From: Rhizobium sp. RCAM05350
Lineage (GTDB): Bacteria > Pseudomonadota > Alphaproteobacteria > Rhizobiales > Rhizobiaceae
Assembly: GCA_024426085.1 (NCBI GenBank)
Contig: CP087974.1
Location: 2,108,001 to 2,172,000, forward strand
DNA length: 64,000 bases
Direction: 5' to 3'
Program-made: the position numbers and the translations under genes
In this document: positions 9,198 through 18,564 of the stretch, in pieces
Layout of the letters: each line of letters opens with the position of its first letter
Numbering within the stretch: position 1 is the first letter of the stretch
The notes under the pieces: generated by a model
Database searches by the model: none
What the model was told of the DNA's origin: nothing
The model's input: only the letters and a program-made list of their open reading frames with translations

Positions 9198-10205
9198 CCA
9201 ATCTGTCAGGGAAGACCATTCTTGTGACTGGCGCCGATGGCTTTATTGGCTCGCACCTGGTCGAGCACCTCGTGCGTCAAGGCCTCAAAGTGCGGGCTTT
9301 CTCCCTCTACAACAGCTTCGGCACCTGGGGCTGGCTTGACCGCGTTTCGCCCGACGTAAAGGGCTCTTTCGAGGTGTTCAGCGGTGATATTCGCGATCCG
9401 AACGGGGTTGCGACGGCCATGCGCGGCTGCGATGTCGTGCTGCATCTCGCTGCATTGATCGCGATCCCCTACTCCTATCATTCACCCGATACCTATATCG
9501 ACACGAACATCAAGGGTACGCTCAACGTGCTGCAGGCTGCGCGCCTGCTCGAGACCGAGCGGGTCGTCCACACATCAACCAGCGAGGTCTATGGCACTGC
9601 CCAGTTCGTTCCAATCACCGAGGAACACCCACTGGTCGGCCAGTCTCCCTACTCGGCGTCGAAGATCGGCGCGGACCAACTGGCCCTGTCGTTCTACCGT
9701 TCCTTCGGCACGCCGGTGACGGTGATCCGCCCGTTCAACACCTTTGGTCCACGCCAGTCAACGCGCGGTCCTGCCGACGATCATCACCCAGCTTGCGGCC
9801 GGCCAGAAGGAAGTTCGCCTCGGCAAGCTCAGCCCAACCCGGGACTTCACCTACGTTGCCGACACCGTCAAGGCGTTCCAGGCCATGGCCGAAAGCCCCG
9901 AGGTTCTGGGCGAAGTGGTCAACTTTGGCAGCGGCTTTGAAATCTCGATCGAGGATGCCGTCAAGACAATCATCGAAATCATGGGCGTAAACGCACAGAT
10001 CGTCTCGGAAGAACAGCGGCAGCGCCCAGAACTGAGCGAAGTCGATCGCCTTTGGGCCGGCATCGACAAAGCCAAGCGGCTCACCGAGTGGAAGCCCGGC
10101 TATTCGGGTCACGAGGGTTTCGCCCGTGGCATTCATGAAACGATCGAATGGTTCAGCAATCCGAGCAATCTGGCCCTATACAAAGCCGAAACCTACGGTA
10201 TCTGA
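9194..10205 (+). CDS. legB: NAD-dependent nucleotide-sugar 4,6-dehydratase (LegB type), one frameshift
   Basis: Extended short-chain dehydrogenase of about 336 residues. 'VTGADGFIGSHLVEHL' is the NAD-binding motif and 'YSASKIGAD' carries the catalytic Tyr-x3-Lys; 'TSTSEVYGTA' precedes them. The segment 'YNSFGTWGWLD' is typical of LegB and related GlcNAc 4,6-dehydratases. One frame change near 9765 splits it; after it 'SPTRDFTYVADTVKAF' and 'NFGSGFEISI' continue normally. It makes the 4-keto-6-deoxy sugar that LegC aminates. Start ATG overlaps the oxidoreductase stop. Confidence 0.88.
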
Positions 10206-10206
10206 G

Positions 10207-11373
10207 ATGGCAAAACTGGATATTACACGCCGTGCAAACACTACATGAGGCTGCGGCGCCCGATGGCAAATCGATTGTCCTGCATGAACCGCGCTTTGCC
10301 GGCGCGGAATGGGAATATGTCAAGGACTGCCTGGACACCGGCTGGGTCTCATCGGTGGGCGCCTATGTCGATCGCTTCGAGAAAGAGCTGGCAGAGGCCT
10401 TCGGGGTTCGGCGTGCGATAGCGGCCGTCAACGGTACAGCAGCCCTGCACATCGCCTTGATGCTCGCCGGGGTAAAACCTGGAGACGAAGTCCTTGTACC
10501 GGCACTGACGTTCGCGGCGACTGCAAATGCCGTTGCCTATTGCGGTGCCATTCCCCACTTCGTCGACAGCGCCATGGATACGCTCGGGCTCGATCCGGAC
10601 GCGCTCGACGCATGGCTTACTGAGATCGCCGAACCAGGCGAGCACGGGCCGCGCAACCGCACATACGGGACGCCGGTTGGCCGCTGTCGTGCCGATGCAT
10701 ACGTTCGGGCACCCGGTGGCTATCGACCGGCTACTCGAAGTGACCGAAAAATGGGGCATCCCTGTTGTGGAGGATGCTGCGGAGTCGCTCGGCAGCCTAT
10801 CCAACGGCCGCCCGCTCGGCGGCCGGGGCATGATCGGCATTACCAGCTTCAATGGGAACAAAATCATCACCACCGGCGGTGGCGGTGCTATCCTGACGAA
10901 TGACGAACAGCTCGGCGACCGTGCCAAATATCTCACGACGACTGCCAAGCGGCCACATCGCTGGGCTTTCTGGCATGACGAACTCGGCTACAACTACCGT
11001 CTGCCCAATATCAACGCGGCGCTGGGCTGTGCTCAATTGCAGCAGCTGCCTACCTTCGTCGCTGCCAAGCGCCGCTTGGCGGCGCGCTATCGGGGACGCA
11101 TTCGCGACGGTCGAAGGCCTACGCTTCTTCGTCGAACCAGCTGGTACCCAGAGCAATTATTGGCTTAATTCCGTCATACTCGACGAGGCCAGTGTCCGTG
11201 ACGATTTCCTCGCTGCAACGAACGATGCAGGCCTGATGACACGCCCCTGCTGGACGCTTATGTGCGACCTACCGATGTATGAAGGGAGCCCCTCCATGCC
11301 CCTGCCGGTCGCGAGGGAAATCGAGCAACGGCTGGTCAGTATCCCGAGCAGTGCTATCCTCGCCCTGGATTAA
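10207..11373 (+). CDS. legC: PLP-dependent nucleotide-sugar 4-aminotransferase (LegC type), frameshifted
   Basis: DegT/DnrJ/EryC1-family aminotransferase of about 388 residues. 'LHEPRFAG', 'CLDTGWVSSVG' and 'FAATANAVAYCGA' match LegC closely; 'EDAAESLGS' and 'SFNGNKIITTGGGG' hold the PLP Asp and the Schiff-base Lys. The ATG at 10207 follows the legB stop directly. Its first 13 codons then shift near 10235, and further changes lie near 10685 and 11090. The enzyme adds the 4-amino group to the 4-keto sugar produced by LegB. Confidence 0.87.
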
Positions 11374-11398
11374 CGCTGAAGATGAGAGATCAATCGTG

Positions 11399-12038
11399 AT
11401 GAAAACCGTCGCCTTCATTCCTGCGCGCGGAGGGTCTAAAGGCCTGCCAGGAAAGAATATAATCGATTTTCACGGAAAGCCGTTGATCTACTGGACGGTA
11501 AAGGCTGCACTCGACAGCCGTTGCTTTGACACTGTTCTCGTTTCCACGGATAGCCAAGAGATAGCGGATGCAGCCGTGGCGAGCGGAGCGACTGTGCCGT
11601 GGCTTCGTCCCCCATCTCAGTACGGACGAGGCAACCACAATGGATGCCGTAATCCATGCACTCGACCACTTGCTTGCGGATACCGTTGTTGTGCTCCAAC
11701 CAACGTCGCCACTTCGCACCGCAGAAGACATTCGCATCTGCGTGGATATGCACCGAGAAACCGGCAAGCCGGTGGTCTCGGTCACGGCGGCAAAACCTTG
11801 GATATTCACCAAGACCGGAGACAGCGTGACACCTGCCTTCGATTTTGCCACACGCCGGCAGGATGCCGATTATGTTTCGCCGAACGGAGCAATTTACGTG
11901 TTCAGCGCAGAATATGCACGGTCAGGCCGACAATGGTGGCTTGATGCCGCTCCCTACCTGATGCCGGCAGAGCGGTCCATCGACATCGACACACCGACTG
12001 ACCTTGTTATTGCCAAGGCGTTGTATGAGAACCGGTAG
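11399..12038 (+). CDS. legF: CMP-nonulosonate synthetase (acylneuraminate cytidylyltransferase family), one frameshift
   Basis: About 213 residues. The N-terminal CTP-binding motif is 'IPARGGSKGLPGKN', followed by 'YWTVKAAL' and 'VSTDSQEIADAA'. One frame change near 11620 leads into 'LQPTSPLRTAEDI', 'SPNGAIYVF' and 'IDIDTPTDLVIA', the end of the family. A GTG at 11396 abuts the ATG at 11399; the ATG is preferred because homologues start Met-Lys. It activates the nonulosonic acid to the CMP-sugar that a GT29 enzyme would use. It is the last gene of the cluster: only two bases separate it from a decayed integrase tail. Confidence 0.87.
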
Positions 12039-12040
12039 GA

Positions 12041-12216
12041 ACTGGTGCTAAGATCGGGAAGTATCTACGCTTCCACGACTTGGGCAGAGCGCGCAGCGAC
12101 GAAATTCTAAAGGCAGATCTCGCCAAGCTAGTCACTGCAGACATTATGGACGGGATAGCGAGACGTTTGGCGGGTCCAAACCAAGAACAGTAAGCGTAAA
12201 CTGCCCAATCCCTTGA
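12041..12216 (+). pseudogene. 3' remnant of a tRNA-Gly-targeting tyrosine recombinase
   Basis: The stretch reads 'KYLRFHDL', then, with single-base gaps, 'AATKF', 'KADLAKLVTADIMDG', and finally 'KPRTVSVN' before a TGA at 12214-12216. Each block aligns in order with the C-terminal end of the intact-length integrase at 34227-35292 ('LHFHDLHGTAATKFYLAGL', 'AEIMGWE', 'KPRTKSVKLP'). It sits immediately before the left direct repeat, in the same place and orientation that the full integrase has before the right repeat. It is therefore the tail of a second integrase, from an element that entered the same tRNA gene. The 5' part is gone. Confidence 0.7.
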
Positions 12217-12231
12217 TGATGGGAAAGGGCA

Positions 12232-12298
12232 CAAAGCCCTGAGAAATAAAGTGGAGCGGGTAGCGGGAATCGAACCCGCACGATCAGCTTGGGAAGCT
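12232..12298. repeat. Left attachment-site repeat (attL) with 3' half of tRNA-Gly
   Basis: 67 bases identical, except one base at 12250, to 35314-35380. The last 47 bases are the 3' half of tRNA-Gly(CCC) on the minus strand; the first 18 are sequence beyond its CCA. The similarity stops after 12298, inside the anticodon arm, so this copy is not a working tRNA. With the intact tRNA at the other end it marks the left edge of a 23-kb insertion. Confidence 0.9.
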
Positions 12299-12419
12299 AG
12301 TCTTTTGCGGGTCTTTTCAAATACATAAATGTAAAAACCGCCAAAAACACCACTAACGAAATCAACACCTTAGGTTCCAATTGTAAAACAAAAATCACCG
12401 TTTTTCAATGGAAGGCGGC

Positions 12420-12560
12420 GACCTGCAGAGCGCCTCCAGGACTCGTTTCCGGTTTCGGCAATCTCGCAGTGATGGGCCAGACGGTCGAGGTGCGCTCGTA
12501 GAGCCTGCTGAGCAGATGGAATAGGAGTTGGCCGTCCGCCTGCGCAAATGGTAGATAGTG
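12420..12560 (-). mobile_element. Remnant of an IS21-family istB (transposition helper ATPase)
   Basis: On the minus strand, 'LPFAQADGQLLFHLLSRLYE' (about 12550-12490) and 'LDRLAHHCEIAETGNESW' (about 12490-12436, different frame) are two conserved blocks of IstB-type ATPases. The part normally between them is missing, and no istA or terminal repeats are visible. It is a decayed IS fragment at the left edge of the integrated element. Bases 12299-12420 between it and the repeat are AT-rich and hold no gene I can see. Confidence 0.6.
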
Positions 12561-12626
12561 AATATTCAAGCGCGGCCCTTGCTGCGAAGGCCTTCAATTG
12601 CTAGAGGCCATGCAAAGGGGCATTCC

Positions 12627-13400
12627 ATGTATTGGATAAAACAGCACATTCGAGTTTGCGCGGCGCTCATTATCCACGAGACTGCCGCCCGGTATGGAAA
12701 CAAGCCAGGCGGTTACATCTGGGCCATTCTCGACCCGCTGGCACACGTCGCGATGATGACCTTTATGTTTCAGGCAATCGCCTGAACGCCCGCTATCGGC
12801 ACCGACTTCGCACTGTTCTTCGCGACGGGCTACCTGCCATTTGCTGCCTACCAGGGCATGTCCACTTTCATGGCGGGAGCGGTCAGAGCGAACAAGAATT
12901 TGTTCTCGTATCCAGTCGTTGCCCCGATAGATGCAGTCTCGGCGCGCTACATACTGCAGTTGCTGACTTCGGTATTGGTGACAATAATTATTTTTGTGGT
13001 CTGCACGTCAGAGCTTTCCCATTTCGACTCGATCGATATGGGGGTTGTTGTCGCCTCTTTCGTGTCTGCCACGCTGCTGGGGCTCGGGGTTGGACTGGTG
13101 AACATCCCGATGTTCAATGATTACCCGCTGTATGAGAAAATATTCGGGCTTATCAATCGCCCGCTTTTTTTAATTTCCGGAGTTATCTTTCTGCCAAGCT
13201 CTATGCCTCGTCCTATCCAGGAAATCCTGATGTGGAACCCGCTTGTTCACCTGATCATGTGGTTTAGATCTGGAATCTACTCTGAATACAAAGCGGCTGG
13301 TCTTGACCTGTGGTACGTCGCCATCTTTACCGCCAGTGCCGTGATGTTCGGCCTTACCATGTTCACGACATCACGGTCGCTCCGAGAAGACAGAATTTGA
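12627..13400 (+). pseudogene. ABC-2 type capsular polysaccharide export permease (KpsM-like) with an in-frame stop
   Basis: The ATG at 12627 has AAGGGG about seven bases upstream. The product of about 257 residues shows 'ARYGNKPGGYIWAILDPL' at its N-terminus and several hydrophobic segments after residue 60, as in KpsM/Wzm permeases. A TGA at 12783-12785 interrupts the gene without changing the frame: reading continues with 'TPAIGTDFALFFATGYLPF'. Relatives have Arg at this place, so a single CGA-to-TGA change explains it. Unlike most breaks in this window it is a substitution, hence a possible real pseudogene. No ATPase partner (KpsT) is in the window. Confidence 0.7.
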
Positions 13401-13428
13401 TCGTGGCAAGTCTCACCCGGTCACAGCA

Positions 13429-14994
13429 CTAATAGTTGGACTGATACTGGTTTTCCAAGGACATCCTCAAGCGCTCGGCAAACCGGGGATTTTTCGGGAA
13501 TTTCTCCGACGCAGGCTGGTAGTTTTCTGCAGCGAACGTCCACTCTCCTCGCTCGAAATAAATATCACCGAGATACGACCTCCATTCGGGACGATCATCG
13601 ATGTCTAGGGCGAGCTTGAAACAACGTTCCGCAAAAGAAGGATCGCTTGTCATCTCCGCGCGGCCAAGAATAACGAGGTAGGGTGCCGAGCTCCTTATTG
13701 GAAATGTAGCTGCTTCGTAAGGGTCATGCTCTGTCGGGAACGGAGATTCTATGTGTGCGATCCCAAGCGGATCCTCCTTCAAGTGTAATTCGACGTTACC
13801 AACTACGTCGCTATCCGCTTCGAAGAGCGCCTCACGTAATACACGGCTTGCCTCGTCCTTCTCATTCAACTTTTCAAGGACGACGCCAAGACGGAGATGC
13901 CAGTCGACACGCGATGGATCGAGTTCGATCGCTTTAGCAATCGCCGTTTTTGCTTCGTCCATCTCATTTGAAGCAATTTTCAGTGCTCCCAGGGCCGCCC
14001 AACAATCAGCATAGCGCGGATGTTTTGTTAGCGTTTCCTTGTATTGCTTCGCCGCTTCAGCAGTATGACTGAGCCGCTCATGCATGTATCCCAGTCCAAA
14101 CATTGATTCCTTATGGTGTGGGTCGATCTTCAGTGCCAATGCAAATTTCGCCTTGCCCGATGCCACTCGCTTGTTCGCCATTGCGAAGCCAAGTTTGCAG
14201 TACCAGTCACGTAGGACATCACGGCTATCGTACCGGTCACCATTTTCTTCAATCATGAGCCCAACTCCCCGCTGACGTAACATCGACCGGATGAAAATCT
14301 CCCCATAATCTTTGTTCCCATGCGGGCTGTTTGCTACGAGGCTGTCACACAACGCCAATCGAAGAAATCCATTAGGCGCGTTGCGTTCTCTCACCGTGGC
14401 CGGCGGATACTCAATTGGAACGCCCATCCGTCCAAGTTCCTGACTGAAAATTTCCTCGTGGAAACGCCAGAGGTCGAGACCGCGCTCACGCTTTTGTACC
14501 AGGAACGCAAACTGTAGGGATGGAGGGGGTCCGGCCATCACCGAAAATTTCACGTTCAATGTCTGCAAGGTTTTGAACAGGCCAAACACATAGCGGTTGT
14601 AGTGCAGTAACATCGCTCTAAACCCGGAACGCGATAAATGCGTTACGCCTTCGACATGTCGGCCCGCGGTATGCCCGTTCCAGAGGCCTTCAACATGCAG
14701 GAGGCTGGGTTGCGATCCTATCGAGAAGATGAACTCTCGTTCGTCGCTGGGCCGTATAACATCATTGCCTTCGCCCACGATTGCTCTGAAAAGCTGTTGC
14801 ATATTCTCGGAGGTGAAGACCACGCCCCGGTCGGTCTGGGTCCAAAATGGTTCCGAGAACGAAAAGGCTGGCCCTATCATCCCGCATTGGAACCCATCGA
14901 GCCGCTCCGAAACTTCGGCTTGTTCTTGGGCAGAGAAGGTTGCGTACCCGTTAACGATCGCCCGCATATGGGAATCACCAAGGACAACAATCAT
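13429..14994 (-). CDS. SGNH-like N-terminal domain protein with TPR repeats
   Basis: 521 residues in one frame. The start ATG at 14994 overlaps the upstream stop (ATGA). It opens with 'MIVVLGDSHMRAI', a block-I-like GDSx motif of SGNH hydrolases, although the later Asp-x-x-His block is not obvious. Residues about 270-400 form tetratricopeptide repeats ('ALKIDPHHKESMFGLGYMHE', 'AIELDPSRVDWHLRLGVVLE'), and another repeat lies near the C-terminus. It is translationally coupled to a GSCFA-domain protein; such pairs occur in alphaproteobacterial polysaccharide loci. A role as a sugar acyl-esterase or acyltransferase partner is inference. Confidence 0.6.
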   Translation of the reverse strand: MIVVLGDSHMRAIVNGYATFSAQEQAEVSERLDGFQCGMIGPAFSFSEPFWTQTDRGVVFTSENMQQLFRAIVGEGNDVIRPSDEREFIFSIGSQPSLLHVEGLWNGHTAGRHVEGVTHLSRSGFRAMLLHYNRYVFGLFKTLQTLNVKFSVMAGPPPSLQFAFLVQKRERGLDLWRFHEEIFSQELGRMGVPIEYPPATVRERNAPNGFLRLALCDSLVANSPHGNKDYGEIFIRSMLRQRGVGLMIEENGDRYDSRDVLRDWYCKLGFAMANKRVASGKAKFALALKIDPHHKESMFGLGYMHERLSHTAEAAKQYKETLTKHPRYADCWAALGALKIASNEMDEAKTAIAKAIELDPSRVDWHLRLGVVLEKLNEKDEASRVLREALFEADSDVVGNVELHLKEDPLGIAHIESPFPTEHDPYEAATFPIRSSAPYLVILGRAEMTSDPSFAERCFKLALDIDDRPEWRSYLGDIYFERGEWTFAAENYQPASEKFPKNPRFAERLRMSLENQYQSNY

Positions 14995-16037
14995 TTCGCA
15001 TACATCTCCAGAAGCATTTCTTCGCACACCACGTCCGTCTCGCTCTTTTCAAACGGCTTAGGTGGCGGAGTTTGAATTGGTGCCGCCGTTAATGGTGGAT
15101 GCGCCCTGAAAAAATGCGACATTACCAAATCAACGCCATATTCGGTGACTGACCGCATATTAGGCTCGAAGAAAATCCCCCTGAATGGTGCCCCCATAAT
15201 GATCTCGTATGACGGGAAGTAGGCAACGTCCGCAAATTCGTCGGCCAATTCACCGGCCACCGCCCGAAGTGCGGATTTTGAATACGTGGTGGCTGTGAGC
15301 GCGTGTCCCCCGGTAGCAGTCGTGGTTAGAGGAACCGGTGACACGGTCAGGAGAAATTTCAAGCTTGGGTTAACTGCCGCGCAAAGATTTCTGAACGCGC
15401 AAAAATCGTCGTAAATGTCCCGGCTACGGAAATTTATGAACCTGTATTTCTGCGCATCAAACGTTCCGGCTTGAGTTCCAGGGCACACAGGGAGGATGGA
15501 GCCGTCCCTAAGGTCTTCCCATGCCTCGGTCAGCCCCATTGTGAAGATGAAAACATTCGTCGTTTTCAGCATCTTCCGCAGGCTGCTGTAATGGGCTTCT
15601 CGTGCGGCCCTCGCGTCATCCACGTTGTGAAACGGAGCAGGTTCAAGCAATGGTCGAAACTGATCCAGCACCCCATCCTCAGCAATCCAGAACTCTTCGA
15701 TCGGGGTAAACTGCCCCAGAGCCCTTTGAAAGGTCTGTAGGAGCTGCCTAACCGTATAGATGTTGCAGTAGCGTGCCGAATAGACGCCGTAGTTGAATTT
15801 TGCCAATAGCTCATCGGGGAACGCCGGTAATGGGGGTTCAAAGTCGCAATAGGCAAACCCCGCCCGTGCCATTCTCTTGGCTATGTGCTGCGCGAAACAT
15901 GATCCTGCGGTGGAGACACGATCGGAAGCGCCGATGTCAAACTTCTTGTTATAAAGCCCCTCAATCTTAAAAGGACTGACATCGGATACAGCGAGCTTCC
16001 AGAAGCTTTTTGATGGGAGGTCTTTGTACGGATTCAC
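14991..16037 (-). CDS. GSCFA domain-containing protein
   Basis: About 348 residues. The name-giving motif 'GSCFAQHIA' is at residues about 45-53 from the chosen GTG start at 16037, which gives 'NPYKDLPSKSFW', the usual beginning of this family; a longer frame to 16103 has an unlike N-terminus. Further family features are 'FTMGLTEAW' and 'SPVPL'. The fold is related to SGNH esterases. Found in bacterial surface polysaccharide loci with unproven function. It overlaps the following SGNH-TPR gene by 4 bases. Confidence 0.72.
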   Translation of the reverse strand: MNPYKDLPSKSFWKLAVSDVSPFKIEGLYNKKFDIGASDRVSTAGSCFAQHIAKRMARAGFAYCDFEPPLPAFPDELLAKFNYGVYSARYCNIYTVRQLLQTFQRALGQFTPIEEFWIAEDGVLDQFRPLLEPAPFHNVDDARAAREAHYSSLRKMLKTTNVFIFTMGLTEAWEDLRDGSILPVCPGTQAGTFDAQKYRFINFRSRDIYDDFCAFRNLCAAVNPSLKFLLTVSPVPLTTTATGGHALTATTYSKSALRAVAGELADEFADVAYFPSYEIIMGAPFRGIFFEPNMRSVTEYGVDLVMSHFFRAHPPLTAAPIQTPPPKPFEKSETDVVCEEMLLEMYAK

Positions 16038-16411
16038 TCGCGGGTTCTCTCTGATACGGCTGCAACGGGCCGGAGAGAAGCATATCGCGGTCCTAAATTC
16101 CACCCGCTATTCGCATCTACCCACTCTTACCCCAGCATCCAACGCACTGACATCACCATAAGGCAGATAGATCAGAAAGACAAAAGCGGCTTGTCGTGGC
16201 GCAAACACGCGGATAGTCCTCGTGGGTCGATGGACCTCTGAATTTCCTCGCCGGTCAGCCGGTGCTCCTGGCAGTTCGGTGTTCAACCGGAGTGACTCCC
16301 GGCATGTTTCGGACCGCGCCGGCGAGCGACGCATAACGTTCACGCCGCCTTGGCTTTCCAGCCCGAATCTCCGTAGGGTCAGAACGTTGGTTCGGAGCGG
16401 AGCGGAATTTT
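16038..16411. other. 374-base stretch without a supported gene
   Basis: Short frames exist on both strands but none has a ribosome binding site, family motif or convincing composition. The region separates the minus-strand GSCFA gene from the plus-strand tail-fibre gene and should hold promoters for both. I see no repeat or terminator here. Confidence 0.4.
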
Positions 16412-17329
16412 ATGAAGCGGCGTTGTTTTATCCAATCGGCCCTCCTTGGTGTTGGCGGCGTTGCCGATGCACACTTAACCCACGCTTCGGGGTCAAGTCT
16501 GTCGCCGGACAAGAATAGCATCGCTCCGGATCGCCTAGCCGGCGTCGTAAACTACTCGATGCCTCTCGCTCTCGATATCCAGTATATGTACGTCAAGGCT
16601 ACGGGCACCGACATCACAGATGGCGATGTCACACACGGTTTCAGCGAGGAGAAGGCCTTTCAAACCCACGATGCCGCGCTTCTCCATGCCAAAAAGTATG
16701 CTCGGTTCAATGGGCGATTGAATGCCCTTTACTTAAAGTTCGACAACGGCGCGATCCGCAGCTTCAACCTCGGCTCCAACCTGCAGCAAGGTGACGATTA
16801 TTTCCCATTCGTGATCGGGATCACATCGATCGACAACGACAACCGAGCGCAGTTTGACAGCATAACTTGCGGCTCGTGGATGTACAATTCGATCTACGTC
16901 ACACAGGTCGATTTCGCCTATGTGGCGCTTAGCCGCTTGAACATGATGCGCGTCAGTGACGTCGGAATCCAGGCGCGCCGCGACAGCTTGGGAAATGTGA
17001 CCGCAGTTGCCTCCTGCTTCTACGCGGCCCTCGGCTCCTACCTGCATTTGTTCGGCGAAATAAAAATCGAAGAGGAGGTGACCTGCACCTCGGCCTTTTT
17101 GTATTGCCAACAAAATGGTAATCTAATGCTCGAGAACGGCGATGTTCCGGCCATTTTCCCTCAGATTCTGCTGAGTGATCCTCACCGGATCACCAGCCCC
17201 TACAAATATCGCGGTTCTTGGTGGGAATGTCTATTCGCCAGACGCGGTATATCCTCAACTTACCTACGCCGCCAACTACTGGGTCGATGCATACTCGGTT
17301 TCATCGCAAACACAGCGGTGAAGACCTAG
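16412..17329 (+). CDS. Phage tail fibre/tail spike-like protein, N-terminal and central part
   Basis: The N-terminus 'MKRRCFIQSALLGVGG' resembles a twin-arginine signal, which is odd for a virion protein. It is followed by 'YVKATGTDITDGDVTHGFSE' and 'AFQTHDAAL', the pattern that opens many beta-helix tail spikes. The body is rich in Asn, Asp and Gly and has no catalytic motif I can name. Near 17215 a shifted frame gives a more protein-like sequence ('VYPQLTYAANYWVDAYS') than the annotated one up to 17305, so two indels are likely here. In the original frame a TAG at 17327-17329 separates it from the following C-terminal domain. Confidence 0.5.
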   Translation: MKRRCFIQSALLGVGGVADAHLTHASGSSLSPDKNSIAPDRLAGVVNYSMPLALDIQYMYVKATGTDITDGDVTHGFSEEKAFQTHDAALLHAKKYARFNGRLNALYLKFDNGAIRSFNLGSNLQQGDDYFPFVIGITSIDNDNRAQFDSITCGSWMYNSIYVTQVDFAYVALSRLNMMRVSDVGIQARRDSLGNVTAVASCFYAALGSYLHLFGEIKIEEEVTCTSAFLYCQQNGNLMLENGDVPAIFPQILLSDPHRITSPYKYRGSWWECLFARRGISSTYLRRQLLGRCILGFIANTAVKT

Positions 17330-17662
17330 GTGGCAACGCAGCGAGGCGGGCCTGTTGTACTGGAGGCAGGAAACACGACCGCTGGTTACTTCATTCGAGC
17401 TGATGGATACTGCGAGCAGTGGGGTACGGAAACGCTAAGTGATCTCGCAGCAGGCCGAACAAACGTCGCAGCGACGATTGTCTTCGACAAAGAGCTTATC
17501 TCGGCAGCGTATCTAGTGGACACGAGTACAAATAACCTCGACATACGGGTGGGGCTGCACGGAAGCTCACTCAACACGGGCTTCACCCTTGGGGCATGGA
17601 ACCACGGAGCAGATGGACAGGCGGCGACGGCTCGTTGGCGCGTCTGCGGCTACATTGTTTGA
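17330..17662 (+). CDS. Tail-fibre C-terminal domain (gp53-like)
   Basis: 110 residues starting at GTG 17330 in the same frame as the preceding gene, directly after its TAG. 'ADGYCEQWGTET' and the ending 'ATARWRVCGYIV' match the C-terminal receptor-binding domain of prophage tail fibres, which typically ends in Arg-W-x-x-x-G-Tyr. It is either a separate small protein or, more likely, the end of the same fibre split by a sequence error or nonsense change. It would form the distal trimer tip. Confidence 0.6.
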   Translation: MATQRGGPVVLEAGNTTAGYFIRADGYCEQWGTETLSDLAAGRTNVAATIVFDKELISAAYLVDTSTNNLDIRVGLHGSSLNTGFTLGAWNHGADGQAATARWRVCGYIV

Positions 17663-17674
17663 TCGGAGTTGAAC

Positions 17675-17929
17675 ATGGCTGGTATGACTGTTGCAGCTAT
17701 CCGCCAGAAGATAGCAGACAATCCGCATCGGGAAGATTGGTATCCTATCCGACGCATGTCAGACGAGGAACTCGGCAAGGCAATCGTGGCAGGCTTTAGC
17801 TGGATTGCGGCGATGGATAATCCGTATGATCCTGAGGCTCCGTTCGACTTGGCCGATGTCACGGATGCACAGGTGGAAGCGTTCGCCAACTCTTTGGGTC
17901 TACCGCCGGATGGTGAGCCCAGTGCGTAA
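17675..17929 (+). CDS. Small acidic protein downstream of the tail fibre
   Basis: 84 residues; the ATG at 17675 has GGAG at 17665-17668. The sequence is acidic, with 'DLADVTDAQVEAFANSLGLP' near the end. It lies 12 bases after the fibre gene, the usual position of tail-fibre assembly or chaperone genes, but I see no known assembly-protein motif. Function unknown. Confidence 0.55.
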   Translation: MAGMTVAAIRQKIADNPHREDWYPIRRMSDEELGKAIVAGFSWIAAMDNPYDPEAPFDLADVTDAQVEAFANSLGLPPDGEPSA

Positions 17930-17976
17930 GGCGGTCAAAGCCATCCGGTCGACGATCTGTTGAAAGAGCCCAGTCG

Positions 17977-18242
17977 ATGACCGACTACCAGCCCAAGTAC
18001 CAATGGCACCTGCACCCAGATAGACGAGAACGATCCACCAAGGGACACCGGCAGGACCGGTATGGGAGGGACGGATTATCTCGGCCGCATCAGGAAGGAG
18101 ATGCACGGCCCGACGAAGGGAAAATGGCACTGGGCAGGATCTTGGCCCAAAAGAAACCGAGGCAGGCCGCCAACACCAAACTCCGGATACGCGGCTACCG
18201 CACGCTTTGCCACGCAAAAAGTCGAGGAATACTGGGAGCTTA
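17977..18242 (+). CDS. Hypothetical phage-type protein, frame uncertain
   Basis: Two frames compete. The more protein-like reading from about 18010 includes 'GGTDYLGRIRKEMHGPTKGK' and 'TPNSGYAATARFATQKVEEYW', similar in style to short proteins of rhizobial phages. The ATG at 17977 is in another frame, so an indel near 18060 is probable. No motif gives a function. Confidence 0.35.
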
Positions 18243-18300
18243 GCATGCGGGTGATGGGGCCTCGCAACTCCAAAGGTGAACAATCATCAGCGGCGACAGG

Positions 18301-18457
18301 ATGGTGCACCCGAACGCACCAGTTCACTTTGAGCACTGGTGCGGGCACGAAGGGCTGCATGAAGTGGGGATCGTTCGGGAAAGAGCGCAGCCGTGGCGAA
18401 ACTGAGTGGCGCTGCATGGAGCACCTAGCCAACGACTATTGGGACGGTGTCCGGTAG
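18301..18457 (+). CDS. Small Cys/His protein, copy 1 of a duplicated family
   Basis: From ATG 18301 the frame gives 'HFEHWCGHEG' and, after a one-base change near 18357, 'MKWGSFGKERSR' and 'WRCMEHLANDYWD'. The pattern C-x-x-x-x-C ... C-x-x-H suggests a small zinc ribbon. The last 90 bases are about 85% identical to 20040-20130. Function unknown; it flanks the RTX-like gene on the left, as the second copy does on the right. Confidence 0.45.
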
Positions 18458-18564
18458 GCGCGTTACTAAAATTTTACATCAACAATATTTTTCCAGCATG
18501 TCTTAAAGACTCCGGTTGATTTACGGAATACTGTATTTCCGTTATCTAATGGGAGATTGCAATT

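Noticed and set aside
12251..12300. A second functional tRNA-Gly
   Set aside because: Only the 3' half is present; the 5' acceptor strand and D arm are missing.
12783..12785. TGA in the KpsM-like gene as a selenocysteine codon
   Set aside because: The family has Arg here, no SECIS-like element is evident, and permeases of this kind are not selenoproteins.
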